The notes: generated by a model not told the origin, from the letters alone. Shown: positions 55,101 through 64,000, numbered from the stretch's first letter. The stretch is 64,000 nt of DNA from Lingula anatina (GCF_001039355.2 NW_019773970.1:565977-629976), one strand, 5' to 3'. Numbers and translations: made by a program.

Positions 55101-58100
55101 AAGACAACATTTGCGCTCCTAAAAGGCTATAGACTGTAACNGGAGCAAGAAGATGCCAGGGAAGAGAGAAAGAGAAGACAGGAATCTGGACAGGGGGACC
55201 AACAGGAGGAGGAGGAAAAGGAGGATGACATAGATTTATTTGAAAACATTGAATCTGATGGAGAGGCGGTAAATTCACATGGATATTATAGATATATAAA
55301 AATGTCTCAGACTAACTAGTTCACTTTTTTACTACTGTTTTTCAATTAGTGATTTAAGTACGATGCCTTATGATTTTAATAATACTTCATTTATATACTT
55401 CAATAATACAGTTTGTATGTTTGCAACTTTTTTCTCACACTCAGGCCTACCCAACTACCAGGCACCAAATGATCCCTAATTCACCGGTCGATCGGACCAC
55501 ACTTCCCCTTTTTCAAGGTGTGCGTCTGTACGCATTTCACAGTATCATACCCCGAACAAATTTTGAGTGGTGATGAAATACTTTCCAACCCTGCTAAGAA
55601 TCATCACTATCACATTGCCCACTAGGCAAGCCCGTGTCGTGTCTGATACTTCAAAGCGCGTACTGACGCACACCTTGAAAATGGGTAGACTAGTGTGGTC
55701 CAATCTACCGGTGAATTCAAGATCATTCGGTGCGGAGTCTGGTAGTTGGGTAGGCCTGACACTTTATGGCCAATCCTTAAAGCTTTTTTTTATTATTTTA
55801 GAGCGAAGGGGATATTATGTATGCTGATTTCTTTGATCAACCATCTAGCCAGGTGTCTAATAAACAGAACATCAGCATTGAGGAGGAGGATCAGATAGAG
55901 GAAGAAGAAGAGGATGTTGATAGTGGAGATTTAGACCAGTATGAAGTACTCTTTACCTAGTTACTAGTCCTTTTTTTCACCTATGCTCATTACTTTATCA
56001 GGGCTACTCCACTGAGGTGTAGATAAATTTACCAAAAAAACATTTCTGATGAAAATTACATTTCAAAGGTAATAGTCCACATTTGTCATACTTATTTATT
56101 GACAATACATGTAATGCTCCCCCCCCCCCTTTTCCATAAAGATAACCTCGTCTATTTTAACACAAAATAAAACTTTTAATGCTGTTCATATCACTATCTC
56201 TTTTTTAAAAGGGATGATGAAAATGTTGAAGGCACTGATGAAGAGAGAGAAATCCAAACAAGGGTTCAATCAGGCAGAGATTTGTTTGCTGCTAGTGATA
56301 GTAGTGAAGGTGAAGATATTGGTGATATATTTGGAGGAAAGAAAATACATGAAAAATCTTCCTTTGAGAAGAGGCAAGAAAAGGTAACATTTCTTGCAGT
56401 AAATTGCTTTTAATTTAAATCTTGAGATACCTAAGATGATAGTATTTAAAGTTGTTAAGACAACATTTGTGCTCCTAAAAGGCTATAGACTGTAACTTTT
56501 CACTTTCTTAAATGTCTCAAACAATTCAGATTATGATGTGATGTTTCTATCAAGTCTTAAAATACCATGTTTCATTACATTAATGTTCACTGCAACAGTA
56601 TGATCAATTTACTTTGAAGCATTGTGTGTTTAAATTATCCTACTCTAAATCATTTTTATTCTTTATCATGATAAGTAAATTACACAGATATTGTATTACC
56701 ATTTTTTACAGTGTAAGTGTTTTGTTTAGAAATAGATGTCATTTTTTTCAGTTGAAGGAAAGAATTTCTGAGTTAGAAGAAACTGCTCTGGCACAGAAAC
56801 CTTGGCAGTTGACTGGAGAAACCACAGCAACTGCCAGACCAGAAAACAGCTTGTTACAGGAAGATCTGGAGTTTGAACACACTACTAGGCTAGGTATTTA
56901 ATTTATTCTTGTTGTTTGTGTGCTAAAAATCATTTTCTCTCAAAATTCTGTAATTGTTTTTCATCTTACTTTATCATAAGTAACTTCAAGTGTCACAACT
57001 TATTCCTAGCTATTAAATAGTTAAGCCGTTTTATCAATATCTAGACAATAAAAAATTGTTCATTTACTATTCTGATAGGACATGTAATTTTCAATTATTT
57101 TATACGTTTTCCTGTTTAGCACACATTTTGTTAATTACAGCTCCAGTCATAACGGAGGAAAAAACAGCCAGTTTAGAAAGTGTCATTAAACAAAGGATAA
57201 AAGATCAGGTGAGTGACAGCCAACAGAGCTTACCGGCTGCCAACTTAGATGTTCTTTATCTTGTATTTAATGAAAGATACTGTAGTGCATCATTCTGTTT
57301 TATCAGGGCACTTGGGAACTATGTAGCCAGTTCGCAATTTCTTTGTCTTAAGTAATTTTAACCATATAACGAGTTATCAATTTTGTTATTGAACAAATGT
57401 CAAATTTAGAATGTTTTACCCATTGCTAAGTATTTAAATGTAAGCAAATGTCATCAAACTAATATTCAACAAAAGTGAAGTTGTGAACTGTATTTAAAGA
57501 AGCATGTCAATTTTAGAATATTTTACCCATTGCTAAGTATTTAAATACATGTATATTTAAAAGTCATCAAACTGATATGCAATGGAAGTGAAATTTTCTA
57601 GTGTATTTAAAGAAGCATAAAATTACTTCAATTTTGGAAATGGTTAAATACTCATAAACATTGTGTTACATTTATGTATATTAATTATTTATCATTATCC
57701 TGGGTTGTTGTTTTTCCAGGCCTTTGATGATGTGGAGAGGAAAATCAAGCCTACAGAGGATGCATTCCAGTATAAAAAGAGGATAACACTTGATCAGGAA
57801 AAGAGTAAACAGAGTTTAGGAGAAATATATGAGCAGGAGTACTTAAAGCAAGTACAGGAGGTAGGTTGGGGGTTTTAGAAGAGCATGAGAGGGAAATGTG
57901 CAAGTTTGGTGCATTTTTCTATCATAATGTAGCGAAGAAGATCTTGGTAATGCACAGCAAATAAAACACAAGATTAAGTTGTTTAGTTTATAAATTTTAT
58001 CTTTTTGGTCCAGGCGCTGTATTAAAATTACATAAGTTTAATTTTTGTGCAACAGCTTGATATTACTTTTTGGTGAATTTAGATTGCTTTGATTAAAGCA

Positions 58101-60194
58101 AATATAGTTTGTTGATTCCTCATGATGTGAAAAAATGTTTCTGCTCCTTTTTTCAGACAGAAGAAGATAAAACAGACCCTCAGCATGAAGACATTAAAAA
58201 AATGATGCAATCCTTATTTATCAAGTTAGATGCTCTTTCTAACTTTCATTATACACCCAAACCGGTAAGAATGTTAGACATTAGTGTTAAAAAAGAAGCA
58301 GCTGCTTTCTAGCTTTAAGCAAGATCCAGACATTAAAGGGACAACAACTATTCCTTTAAAAAAATGGATTTTTCTGTGGTAAAGAAAATTTTCCCATACT
58401 TGCCGGTAGTTAATGAATCTGTTCTGACAGTAAGTCCCCGTTTTTTTTTTTTTTTTTTTTTTTTTTTGTAATCATCTGTCTTTTGTAATCATGGCCATCT
58501 ATAGAGGTCATGTGGTCCAATTGGCAAGTGCAAATTCCAAAATAATTGGGATAACTATGATTTTGGTCGCTAAAATAGAATTTATTATATTTCTTTGCGT
58601 TGTTCATTATGTTTTTACAGTGAAATATGGATCTCATACCACCACTTGTTGTGCCTTTAAGTCATAAGTTGTTTTATATATATATAATATGTATACATCA
58701 TTCCTTAATATCTTTGTAAACAATAAATTGTCATTGTAAGTTGCATTGCAAGATGGTTTTAATTATAAAGTATAAAACTTAAGGTTAAAAAAGGGTTGAA
58801 ATAATTACTAGTAGGTAAATTTTATGTCAATTTGTTACACTGCATTAGGCTGTCCCTGAAGTCAAGATTGTCAGTAATATGCCATCTATAGTAATGGAGG
58901 AAGTGGCCCCACTTAGTGCCAGCAGTGCTGCATTGTTGGCTCCAGAAGAGATACAGGTAAATAGCTTCTTAAACATATGTATGTTGGTAGTGTTTGAAAC
59001 TGCAAAACTATAAGAAAAATACACTAATATTACATTTCTAAAAGTATTAAATTTGTATGTATTTGTTTTATGAAATAAATATTACAATCTTCAAATATAA
59101 ATCGGTTCTTTTTAAAAATAAATTTTGTCTGAAAGTTTTCGCATACTTTAGAAACTTTGATTTTTGTTTAAACTCACAGGAGAAACCCAAGGGGGATGTA
59201 AAAGGGAAATCGGAAGCAACAGACACTGATAGAAAGCATGAAAGGAGATTAAAAAAGAAAGTTAAACGGTTGAAAGAGAAGGAAAAAAAGAAGAGACAAA
59301 AACTTATAGAGAAGTTAAAACCAGGCTTAAGCAACAAGCACAGTAAAAAGAAAGCACTGAAAGAGTTGGAAAAACAAGAAAAGAGCTCCAAAAACCTAAC
59401 AGTTATACAGGTAAGGCAGTTTTATGGAAATTAAAATGTTTTAATACACCAAATAATTAAAATAAAATATAAATATTAAGACGTCAAAAATTTTTATAAT
59501 ACATCACTTCTTAAAGATGCATACAAAGTCAATTTTTTGTCACAAAAACCAACCAAATGCCAGCATATAGATTCAAGTAGTATAACTAAGAGTTTTACCA
59601 AAAGGCACTGTTTAATTTTACCCGAAAATGATGTCAGAACGATTTTTCTGCTGGCATTCTAAGCTGTATGTCAATGGGACAGGAAAGTAGGTCACGAAAG
59701 TAGGTTAAATTTACAACCAAAAATTTAAAGAAAGGAGCAGTCTAAAGGTCTTTTATGGCTGATCGAGTGATCTATTCACTTTATCCCTTGGCATGTCGAA
59801 TTTATTTGAGTCATATAAGAATCTAGTAGAAGTGGTTTAAATGTGTTACTGGGAATCCATGCTCCACCGATGCTCGGTTCGTATGTACCTTTAATCAAAC
59901 ATTTTTGGGAACACAAGAATGTATCACAGCATATGATAGCCATTGCACAAGTCTTTTTTGCAATTGTTTGCATAAATATGTGAAATTTATACATCAACCA
60001 TACTTATTTTATGTCTATACTACTTCTATTTCTACCTTTAGGAGGATAAATCAAGAAAGGCTGGACTGACATCATCTAAGGCCTTCTTCACACAACTCCA
60101 GGAAGAAGCTAAGACCCAAATACGCATCCACAAGACTTCTAGGAATGAGATGATAAAAGCAAAAGCAAATACTGCAGCTAAACTTATACTCTAA
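52129..60194 (+). CDS. MPHOSPH10: U3 small nucleolar ribonucleoprotein MPP10
   Basis: Exons: 52129-52211, 53108-53912, 54446-54582, 54856-55027, 56752-56893, 57141-57208, 57720-57860, 58157-58264, 58849-58956, 59180-59410, 60042-60194. They total 2148 nt (715 aa), close to the human protein (about 680). Each junction has GT/AG and fitting phase. MPP10 is a nucleolar scaffold of the U3 snoRNP / small-subunit processome; with IMP3 and IMP4 it is needed for early 18S rRNA cleavages. Family landmarks: [15 protein letters not shown] (about 66-80), a long acidic stretch, [17 protein letters not shown] (239-255), YADFFD (303-308), SSFEKRQEK (391-399), KPWQL and RPENSL (exon 5), APVITEE and IKQRIKDQ (exon 6), EIYEQEYLK (exon 7), [13 protein letters not shown] (exon 8), MEEVAPLS and LLAPEEIQ (exon 9), then a Lys-rich tail. 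An in-frame TGA at 52096-52098 supports the start. Exons 3 and 4 occur again at 55802-55938 and 56212-56383 because of an assembly duplication. Confidence 0.93.
52669..52669. other. Single ambiguous base (N)
   Basis: An isolated N in MPP10 intron 1. I see no sequence duplication around it, unlike the N at 55141. It is either a base-call ambiguity or a minimal gap. Confidence 0.8.
53786..55140 (+). repeat. First copy of a 1355-bp block duplicated across an N (likely assembly artefact)
   Basis: The block runs from within MPP10 exon 2 through exons 3 and 4 into intron 4 and is followed by a single N at 55141. The same sequence restarts at 55142 with a constant offset of 1356. I found one difference by eye: C at 55114 versus T at 56470. 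The block even contains the same MITE with the same target duplication. The pattern fits overlapping contig ends that were scaffolded instead of merged. Confidence 0.9.
54086..54402 (-). mobile_element. 317-bp MITE with 5-bp target duplication (copy B), in MPP10 intron 2
   Basis: It has the same 20-base inverted ends (caggcctacccaactaccag) and the same length as the element at 7871-8187, but in opposite orientation. It is flanked by the direct repeat acact (54081-54085 and 54403-54407). It ends about 40 bases before the exon 3 acceptor. Open frames across it are not coding. Confidence 0.9.
55141..55141. other. Single N at a probable contig junction
   Basis: Sequence left of the N (ending at 55140) matches the end of the block at 56496. 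Sequence right of it matches 53786 onward. The N therefore marks a join of two contigs whose ends overlap by 1355 bases. Confidence 0.85.
55142..56496 (+). repeat. Second copy of the 1355-bp block (likely assembly artefact)
   Basis: It contains the end of exon 2 without its acceptor (55142-55268), exon 3 (55802-55938), exon 4 (56212-56383) and the MITE (55442-55758). The truncated exon 2 cannot be spliced in as such. Exons 3 and 4 are jointly in frame, so an automatic gene model might include them twice and add a false 103-residue repeat. Confidence 0.9.
55442..55758 (-). mobile_element. 317-bp MITE (copy C, assembly duplicate of copy B)
   Basis: Same sequence as 54086-54402 with the same flanking acact repeats (55437-55441 and 55759-55763). 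Identical target duplications show this is the same insertion, not an independent one. Confidence 0.9.
57400..57627. repeat. Diverged tandem duplication of about 107 bp in MPP10 intron 6
   Basis: Two successive copies share ttacccattgctaagtatt and tgtatttaaagaagcat with mismatches and small indels between them. The period is about 107 bases, from 57400 to 57507. It is intronic and noncoding. Confidence 0.75.
58333..58660 (+). mobile_element. TTAA-flanked MITE (copy 2), in MPP10 intron 8
   Basis: Bounded by TTAA at 58333-58336 and 58657-58660, with inverted ends aagggacaacaact and acttgttgtgcctt. It is homologous over its length to 19675-20021, for instance at atacttgccggtagttaatgaat-like and aggtcatgtggtc segments. 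It carries a poly-T run (58440-58467) at the place where copy 1 has a shorter T tract. Confidence 0.8.
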
Positions 60195-60350
60195 ATCAAT
60201 ATTCAGCTCAGAGCACATTCTGTAACATTATTTTGATTTTACAGATTGGGAGGGGAGTGAATTAGAGTAGAGCTAGTGACAAAATTTAGGATGTATAAAG
60301 TTATTGTGTTGTGATTCATTTGCAACTTTTCTATGACATTTCTATGCCAA

Positions 60351-60356
60351 AATAAA
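60351..60356 (+). terminator. Candidate polyadenylation signal of MPP10
   Basis: AATAAA about 157 bases after the MPP10 stop codon (in aataaaataagc). It is followed by a T-rich stretch. A short 3'UTR suits the compact convergent arrangement with the next gene. Confidence 0.6.
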
Positions 60357-60532
60357 ATAAGCGTAGAAAAAATATGTTCTGCTATTGTTTTAATATAAAT
60401 GGCATGTTTCCAATGTAGCAACCAACAAACAAAATTATTACTATTATGATAGAAACCGTTTTACAATGTTCTAGCAAAAAGTTAAATTGATATGTTCAAG
60501 TAAACATTCTGGAAAGTGGTAATTCTGTTTTT

Positions 60533-60560
60533 ATGTACAGACACAGATGTGTCTGTACAT
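60533..60560. repeat. Perfect palindrome, 12-bp arms with a 4-bp loop
   Basis: The arms atgtacagacac and gtgtctgtacat enclose agat. It is directly followed by a GC-rich repeat. It could form a hairpin in DNA or RNA; function unknown. Confidence 0.9.
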
Positions 60561-60579
60561 ATTGCCATCACCTGCGTCT

Positions 60580-60626
60580 GTCGTCGCCGTCGCCGATGGC
60601 GATGCCGATGCCGATGCCGTCGCCGT
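60580..60626. repeat. CpG-rich (GCCGAT)n/(GTCGCC)n short tandem repeat
   Basis: Repeats of gccgat and gtcgcc units stand out in this AT-rich window. Frames on both strands (Pro-Met, Ser-Ala) come from the repeat, not from a gene. Confidence 0.85.
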
Positions 60627-61037
60627 GCACTTTCCTTGTAAACACGATAAGTGGAAGGCAGTTTTACTTTTTGGCTTTATNTTATTTCCTGTTTTTTGTC
60701 TGTACATTTGACAGCTTTGCTGCCTTGTTTTAACATGCATTCTAAACAAATGTTTTAACTATATTCACTTTTCTCTTTGGAGAAATTTAAATCTGAATTC
60801 TGTTTTTATATATAAATTTGCATTTTAAACATCACTGAAAATTATAAATATTGTATATATTTGCCACTATTTTACACTTCTAAAAGAAAAAAATGAAGAT
60901 TGGCCCCACCTATAATACAGAGCTGCTGAAAAAGAAACCTGTCGAATATCTCCAAGTTTGGGGTACACAAAACAAACCTAGGTCTTTACTATAATTATAA
61001 ACATTTTTTTCAAATAGGTTATGAACCTATTGCAGAT

Positions 61038-61258
61038 TAAGACCCCATTCCCAGAGATTAGATCGATCTACTTTAGATCGGCCCAACTCCCTGGGGGTTC
61101 ACGCTAAATAGCTGTCAGCCGAGCGGGCACGAAAGTTAATTACCCCCTTACAGCTTGTAGTAGGCAGGACGGACATTTAAGTCGGATTATCTGACAGTAA
61201 TCTAGTGAGACTCCCTGCGGGGATAGATCGATTTAAAAGCTCTGGGAATACGCCCTAA
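61038..61258. mobile_element. Foldback element related to 34110-34371
   Basis: The ends are imperfect inverted repeats: attaagaccccattcccagag on the left, and on the right the reverse complement of cttagggcgtattcccagag. Arms of about 70 bases share atcgatcta, ctccctg and ctgtcag words. The arm start (ccccattccca) resembles the element at 34110-34371. It has no coding capacity. Confidence 0.6.
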
Positions 61259-61290
61259 GTCTATTTGATGCAATAAAATACTCAAAAAGC

Positions 61291-61296
61291 TTTATT
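61291..61296 (-). terminator. Candidate polyadenylation signal of the TIR-RHIM gene
   Basis: AATAAA on the minus strand, about 29 bases after the stop codon (TGA at 61325-61327). This implies a very short 3'UTR; other signals further on are possible. Confidence 0.5.
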
Positions 61297-61324
61297 TTAA
61301 TCCTGCCTCCCATTTCAAGGATTG

Positions 61325-63264
61325 TCATAATGTGGTGCAGGTACTGATAAGATCCTCTTTAAGATGGACAAGTTTGCTCTCATTTTCTGTACAGTCGGCA
61401 TCAACATCAGCCATTTCCATACCATCTCCACTTTCTCTTGCTTGCAACTTGTCTTCTCCAAGTGGAACATCACTACTTTGATACAATTTTGCATCTTCTT
61501 CAGTGTTTTCTAATTGTTCTCCCTCAACCATTTCATCTGCTCTGTTACAGAAAAAATAAAGTTATAGGGCAACAAGTTCACAACAGTAAGTTGTTTACAA
61601 ATTAAATGTAAGAAGCAATCTGAAATGGTTAAAGGAACTATTCTCAATGAAATGGAATACAGGATCACACAATGAAATTGAGATTACGACATTTCCACCT
61701 TACCCCAAGGTCTTCAGGTGTGAACATAAATGCGACAATTTCATACAGCTGGTATTTTGACATGTGCCTTGCAACAGTGCTTCTAATAAGCACCCTGTAA
61801 TAAATAATTTTTCACTGATATTACATGATAACTTACCCAGCATCTTGTAAATAATTATTTGAAGTGTTGCAGTCCTCTTTCTGGCCTACCACTGGACTTA
61901 AAGTGTAAATGTTCTTATCTCCAACATGAATGTTGGAAGAGTTTACAATGTTAATATTGTAAACTTTAGGTGGCTGTGAGTGATGAGCAGCAGCAGCACC
62001 TGCTCCAATTTCTAATGGCTGACCATTCTGTTTACTGAACTCTTCAACATCTGCAACCCCTGCATTTCTATCCCTTCTCATCTCCTCTTGTTTTTGCTTT
62101 TTCCGTTTCTGTATCCATTGATGCTTCTTATTCTCCTGGTCCACTTCTCGCCTTATCTTCTTGTCTCTACATGCATCACATGTAAATAATGATTTGACTT
62201 GTCTTTTGTAGTATGGGTCATCTGGCACGAGACCTTTGAGACTACTCAAGCCATATGGAATGTACTGAAAATCATCTTTAGGTTTGGTGAAGACTGGAAT
62301 AAAGCCCCAGCGTTTTGTTTCATCTTTGAGAGATTTTGTCAGGGCTTCATTTACGTGTGTTTCAAATATCTTGTCTGTTTGCTCTTCTTCACAGTTAGCA
62401 GTCATGTAGAACAGCATGTAAGTGCTTCGCTTAATTGCTTCCTCAGCACACTGCCACTCTGCTTGTATCCATGGGAACTCATTGTGGTCATCATATGTAC
62501 ATCCTCTTAATTTGAAGCCATTACTTTCTGCCAAAGTTTGCAGTTCCTCATGATATGCAAGTGCCTTTTCTCTATCCTTCTGACAGAAAAACAATACATA
62601 ATCGTATTGTGGTGCTTTTAATTGTGCAGGGATTTCATATTCCTGTACAGATATGTCATCGATGTATGTTTGCTGTTCAACAGCATCTTGACTAGTGTCT
62701 CTAGCAGTATGCATTTCTCCACTAGCTCTGTGGTCTTGCTCCTGATCTAAATTTAAATATATGAACATGAAATAATAAGACTGGCAACCAATAAAATGTT
62801 TTGAAATAGATGTACTGTAAATGATATAACGATAATATTAGTTTTCACCTCGATTTCAGGCTCTACTGGTATACTTGATTCACATGAAGTTTATAAATAA
62901 AGTTACCAAAGTGTATGGATATACTTCTCTCAGGTAAAATATTACTTATAGAGTCTGATGAATGGTACTAGTACGATAAACGGTGAGGTTTGGAAAAAAT
63001 ATATATATATACGCTTGACTAAAGACATATTTCTGACAATGCATTGTTTAAAATTAAAACTGTAATTCAACCAAGGACCAGTAACCATGTACAGTACTAG
63101 ACACACCTTCAAGGAAAAATTACTTATAGTACATTTTTCGACTAGTGACCGTAAAACTATGAGTAATCTTTGAATGCATTGATCGTTTTCATTAAAATTT
63201 ACCCCCGATAAAATATGCAGCAAATATTCTTACCGATCCGACAAAATTGTTCTTCAAGACTCAT
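61325..63264 (-). CDS. TICAM/TRIF-like adaptor with TIR domain and RHIM-like motif
   Basis: Exons in transcription order: 63264-63234, 62746-61837, 61541-61325. They total 1158 nt (385 aa); phases 1 and 2 join cleanly with GT/AG sites. Residues about 58-203 form a TIR domain: strand A is YDYVLFF, a BB-loop region lies around YDDHNEFPW, then AIKRSTYMLFYMTANC, WGFIPVF and SLKGLVPDDPYYKRQV. This arrangement recalls TICAM-type TIRs more than MyD88. Residues about 204-240 are a basic, Lys/Glu-rich helix. Residues 272-293 carry a RHIM-like segment with core IHVG (283-286) followed by DKN. A 72-residue acidic tail comes from exon 3. In vertebrates TRIF couples TLR3/TLR4 through its TIR to RIPK1/RIPK3 through its RHIM, giving interferon, NF-kB or cell-death output. 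A similar Toll-to-RHIM role is inferred here. No signal peptide or membrane segment, so cytosolic. An in-frame TGA at 63304-63306 supports the start. Confidence 0.82.
61920..61931 (-). other. RHIM-like core tetrad (IHVG)
   Basis: These 12 bases encode Ile-His-Val-Gly at residues 283-286, inside VNSSNIHVGDKNIYTL. The RHIM core is usually (I/V)-Q-(I/L/V)-G followed by polar residues and Asn; here His takes the Gln place. The flanks are rich in Asn, Ile and Val, as expected of a functional amyloid segment, and the motif sits C-terminal to the TIR as in TRIF. Confidence 0.7.
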
Positions 63265-64000
63265 TTTTCTTAGGCCAGCTATCCCAGGTATTGCCGTTAC
63301 ATCTCAGATATCAATAACTTAATTAATGCTTAAGTTAACTTTTCAGTCATCTGAGTTATATTTATAGGTTCTTGCGTGTTGTTTCGCAGACCAAAAGCAA
63401 CAATAACGTTGTTTAACCAGGGTTTTTCCCACTGGGTTTTTCCACAAGAGGAAAAGGGAAATTTTTCTAATCTCCTGCTTGTGAAGAGTTTCAAACGCAA
63501 TTTCGAGAGGTACGAAGAGAAGCAGCACTCATATCAATCGATTGAATCTGGGGGGGCGTCTCGATAGTCCGAAGGTTCATTGGTCCGAAGGTTCATTGGT
63601 CCGAAAAGTGGTAACATTTTCGTCGATTTTTTAATCAAGGGTTCATTGGTCCGTTACAGTGACGTCATATTTGCTCCGTAACACTAGTCCCGCGGCCATG
63701 CTGGAGGGAATGAACGACGGGGAATAGTAGCGGTAATATAGGTGAACCAAATAAAATAAAATAAACTTCATATCGCGATCAAGTACACCAAAGGGAAAAG
63801 GATATATACAAGCTGAAGCTTCAGGTGCTCAGCAGGATCGACCAATATGAACTCAAGACAGTCTAAAAACATGAAATCCTACCAAATGCTACTTATCCAA
63901 CATCGTGTTGTCAGAAGATAGTTCAGTTATCTTGTACTTCATTTTTCTTGTTCATTGGGTAGTAACAGTTATAGTTTGAGAGAGTTTAATGTGTAATCAT
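63265..64000. other. Upstream region of the TIR-RHIM gene and window end
   Basis: Contains the presumed promoter and 5'UTR of the minus-strand gene, then a short tandem repeat (63568-63653). No gene is recognised on the plus strand; open frames are short and without features. Confidence 0.6.
63568..63653. repeat. 16-bp tandem repeat with a distal copy
   Basis: The unit tccgaaggttcattgg occurs at 63568 and 63584, partly at 63600, and a related ggttcattggtccg recurs at 63640-63653. It may be the edge of a mobile element whose other end lies outside or is not recognised. Confidence 0.75.

Larger units (their letters stand above)
60195..61324. other. Spacer between convergent MPP10 and the TIR-RHIM gene
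   Basis: Contains the MPP10 3'UTR, a 12-bp-arm palindrome (60533-60560), a CpG-rich hexanucleotide repeat (about 60580-60626), a single N at 60681, a foldback element (61038-61258) and the polyadenylation signal of the minus-strand gene. No coding sequence is seen. Confidence 0.7.

Noticed and set aside
55142-55268. Second copy of MPP10 exon 2 end as evidence of a real gene duplication
   Set aside because: It begins directly after an N without an acceptor site, and the block matches the first copy including a transposon with the same target duplication.
60681-60681. Single N as another false-duplication junction
   Set aside because: Sequence on the two sides does not repeat. Probably an ambiguous base or small gap.
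61325-61360. Possible pLxIS-type IRF-docking motif in the acidic tail (EDLIS)
   Set aside because: The spacing is wrong: Leu is followed directly by Ile-Ser with no intervening residue.
62433-62490. W-x-x-x-E motif in the TIR domain, hinting at NAD-cleaving activity
   Set aside because: The motif (WIQAE) lies in the BB-loop/helix-B part, before strand C. Enzymatic TIRs have it after strand C, where this protein shows no equivalent Trp/Glu pair. It reads as an adaptor TIR.
1-64000. tRNA, rRNA and CRISPR features
   Set aside because: No stretch showed a complete tRNA with both boxes and plausible arms, no rRNA-like conserved blocks were seen, and no regularly spaced direct repeats of CRISPR type occur.

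Overview
This is animal nuclear DNA. It is AT-rich (roughly one third G+C by eye), with short exons bounded by GT/AG splice sites, introns up to about 13.5 kb, many microsatellites and several families of small non-autonomous DNA transposons. There is no bacterial-type gene packing. The gene content (an MPP10 orthologue, a secreted or GPI-anchored two-Ig-domain protein, and a TIR adaptor with a RHIM-like motif) fits a bilaterian marine invertebrate, most likely a lophotrochozoan such as a bivalve. The species cannot be fixed from sequence alone.

Layout. Positions 1-11385 are intergenic, with simple repeats and one 317-bp MITE. Positions 11386-47296 (+) hold a nine-exon gene. It encodes a signal peptide, a V-like Ig domain split over two exons, a linker made of two 27-nt exons, an I-set Ig domain on one exon, a stalk, and a hydrophobic C-terminal tail (351 aa). 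All nine exons join in frame. Its two large introns (12.9 and 13.5 kb) carry transposon relics. Positions 47297-52128 hold its probable 3'UTR, a possible SINE, microsatellites and the next promoter.

Positions 52129-60194 (+) hold the MPP10 (MPHOSPH10) gene: 11 exons, 715 aa, U3 snoRNP / 18S rRNA processing. A 1355-bp block inside it (53786-55140) is repeated at 55142-56496. The two blocks are separated by one N and I found one base difference between them. This looks like two overlapping contigs joined without merging, not a real duplication.

Positions 61325-63264 (-) hold a three-exon gene, convergent with MPP10. It encodes a 385-aa protein with a TIR domain resembling the TICAM/TRIF type, a basic charged helix, a RHIM-like motif (core IHVG) and an acidic tail. 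This is the most interesting item: an invertebrate protein with the TIR-then-RHIM order of vertebrate TRIF, which would link Toll-type receptors to amyloid-like RHIM signalling. The last 700 bases hold its upstream region and a short tandem repeat.

The three genes belong to unrelated pathways and I see no sign that they work together. All exon joins were made by hand from reading frame and splice-site sequence; transcripts have not been consulted.
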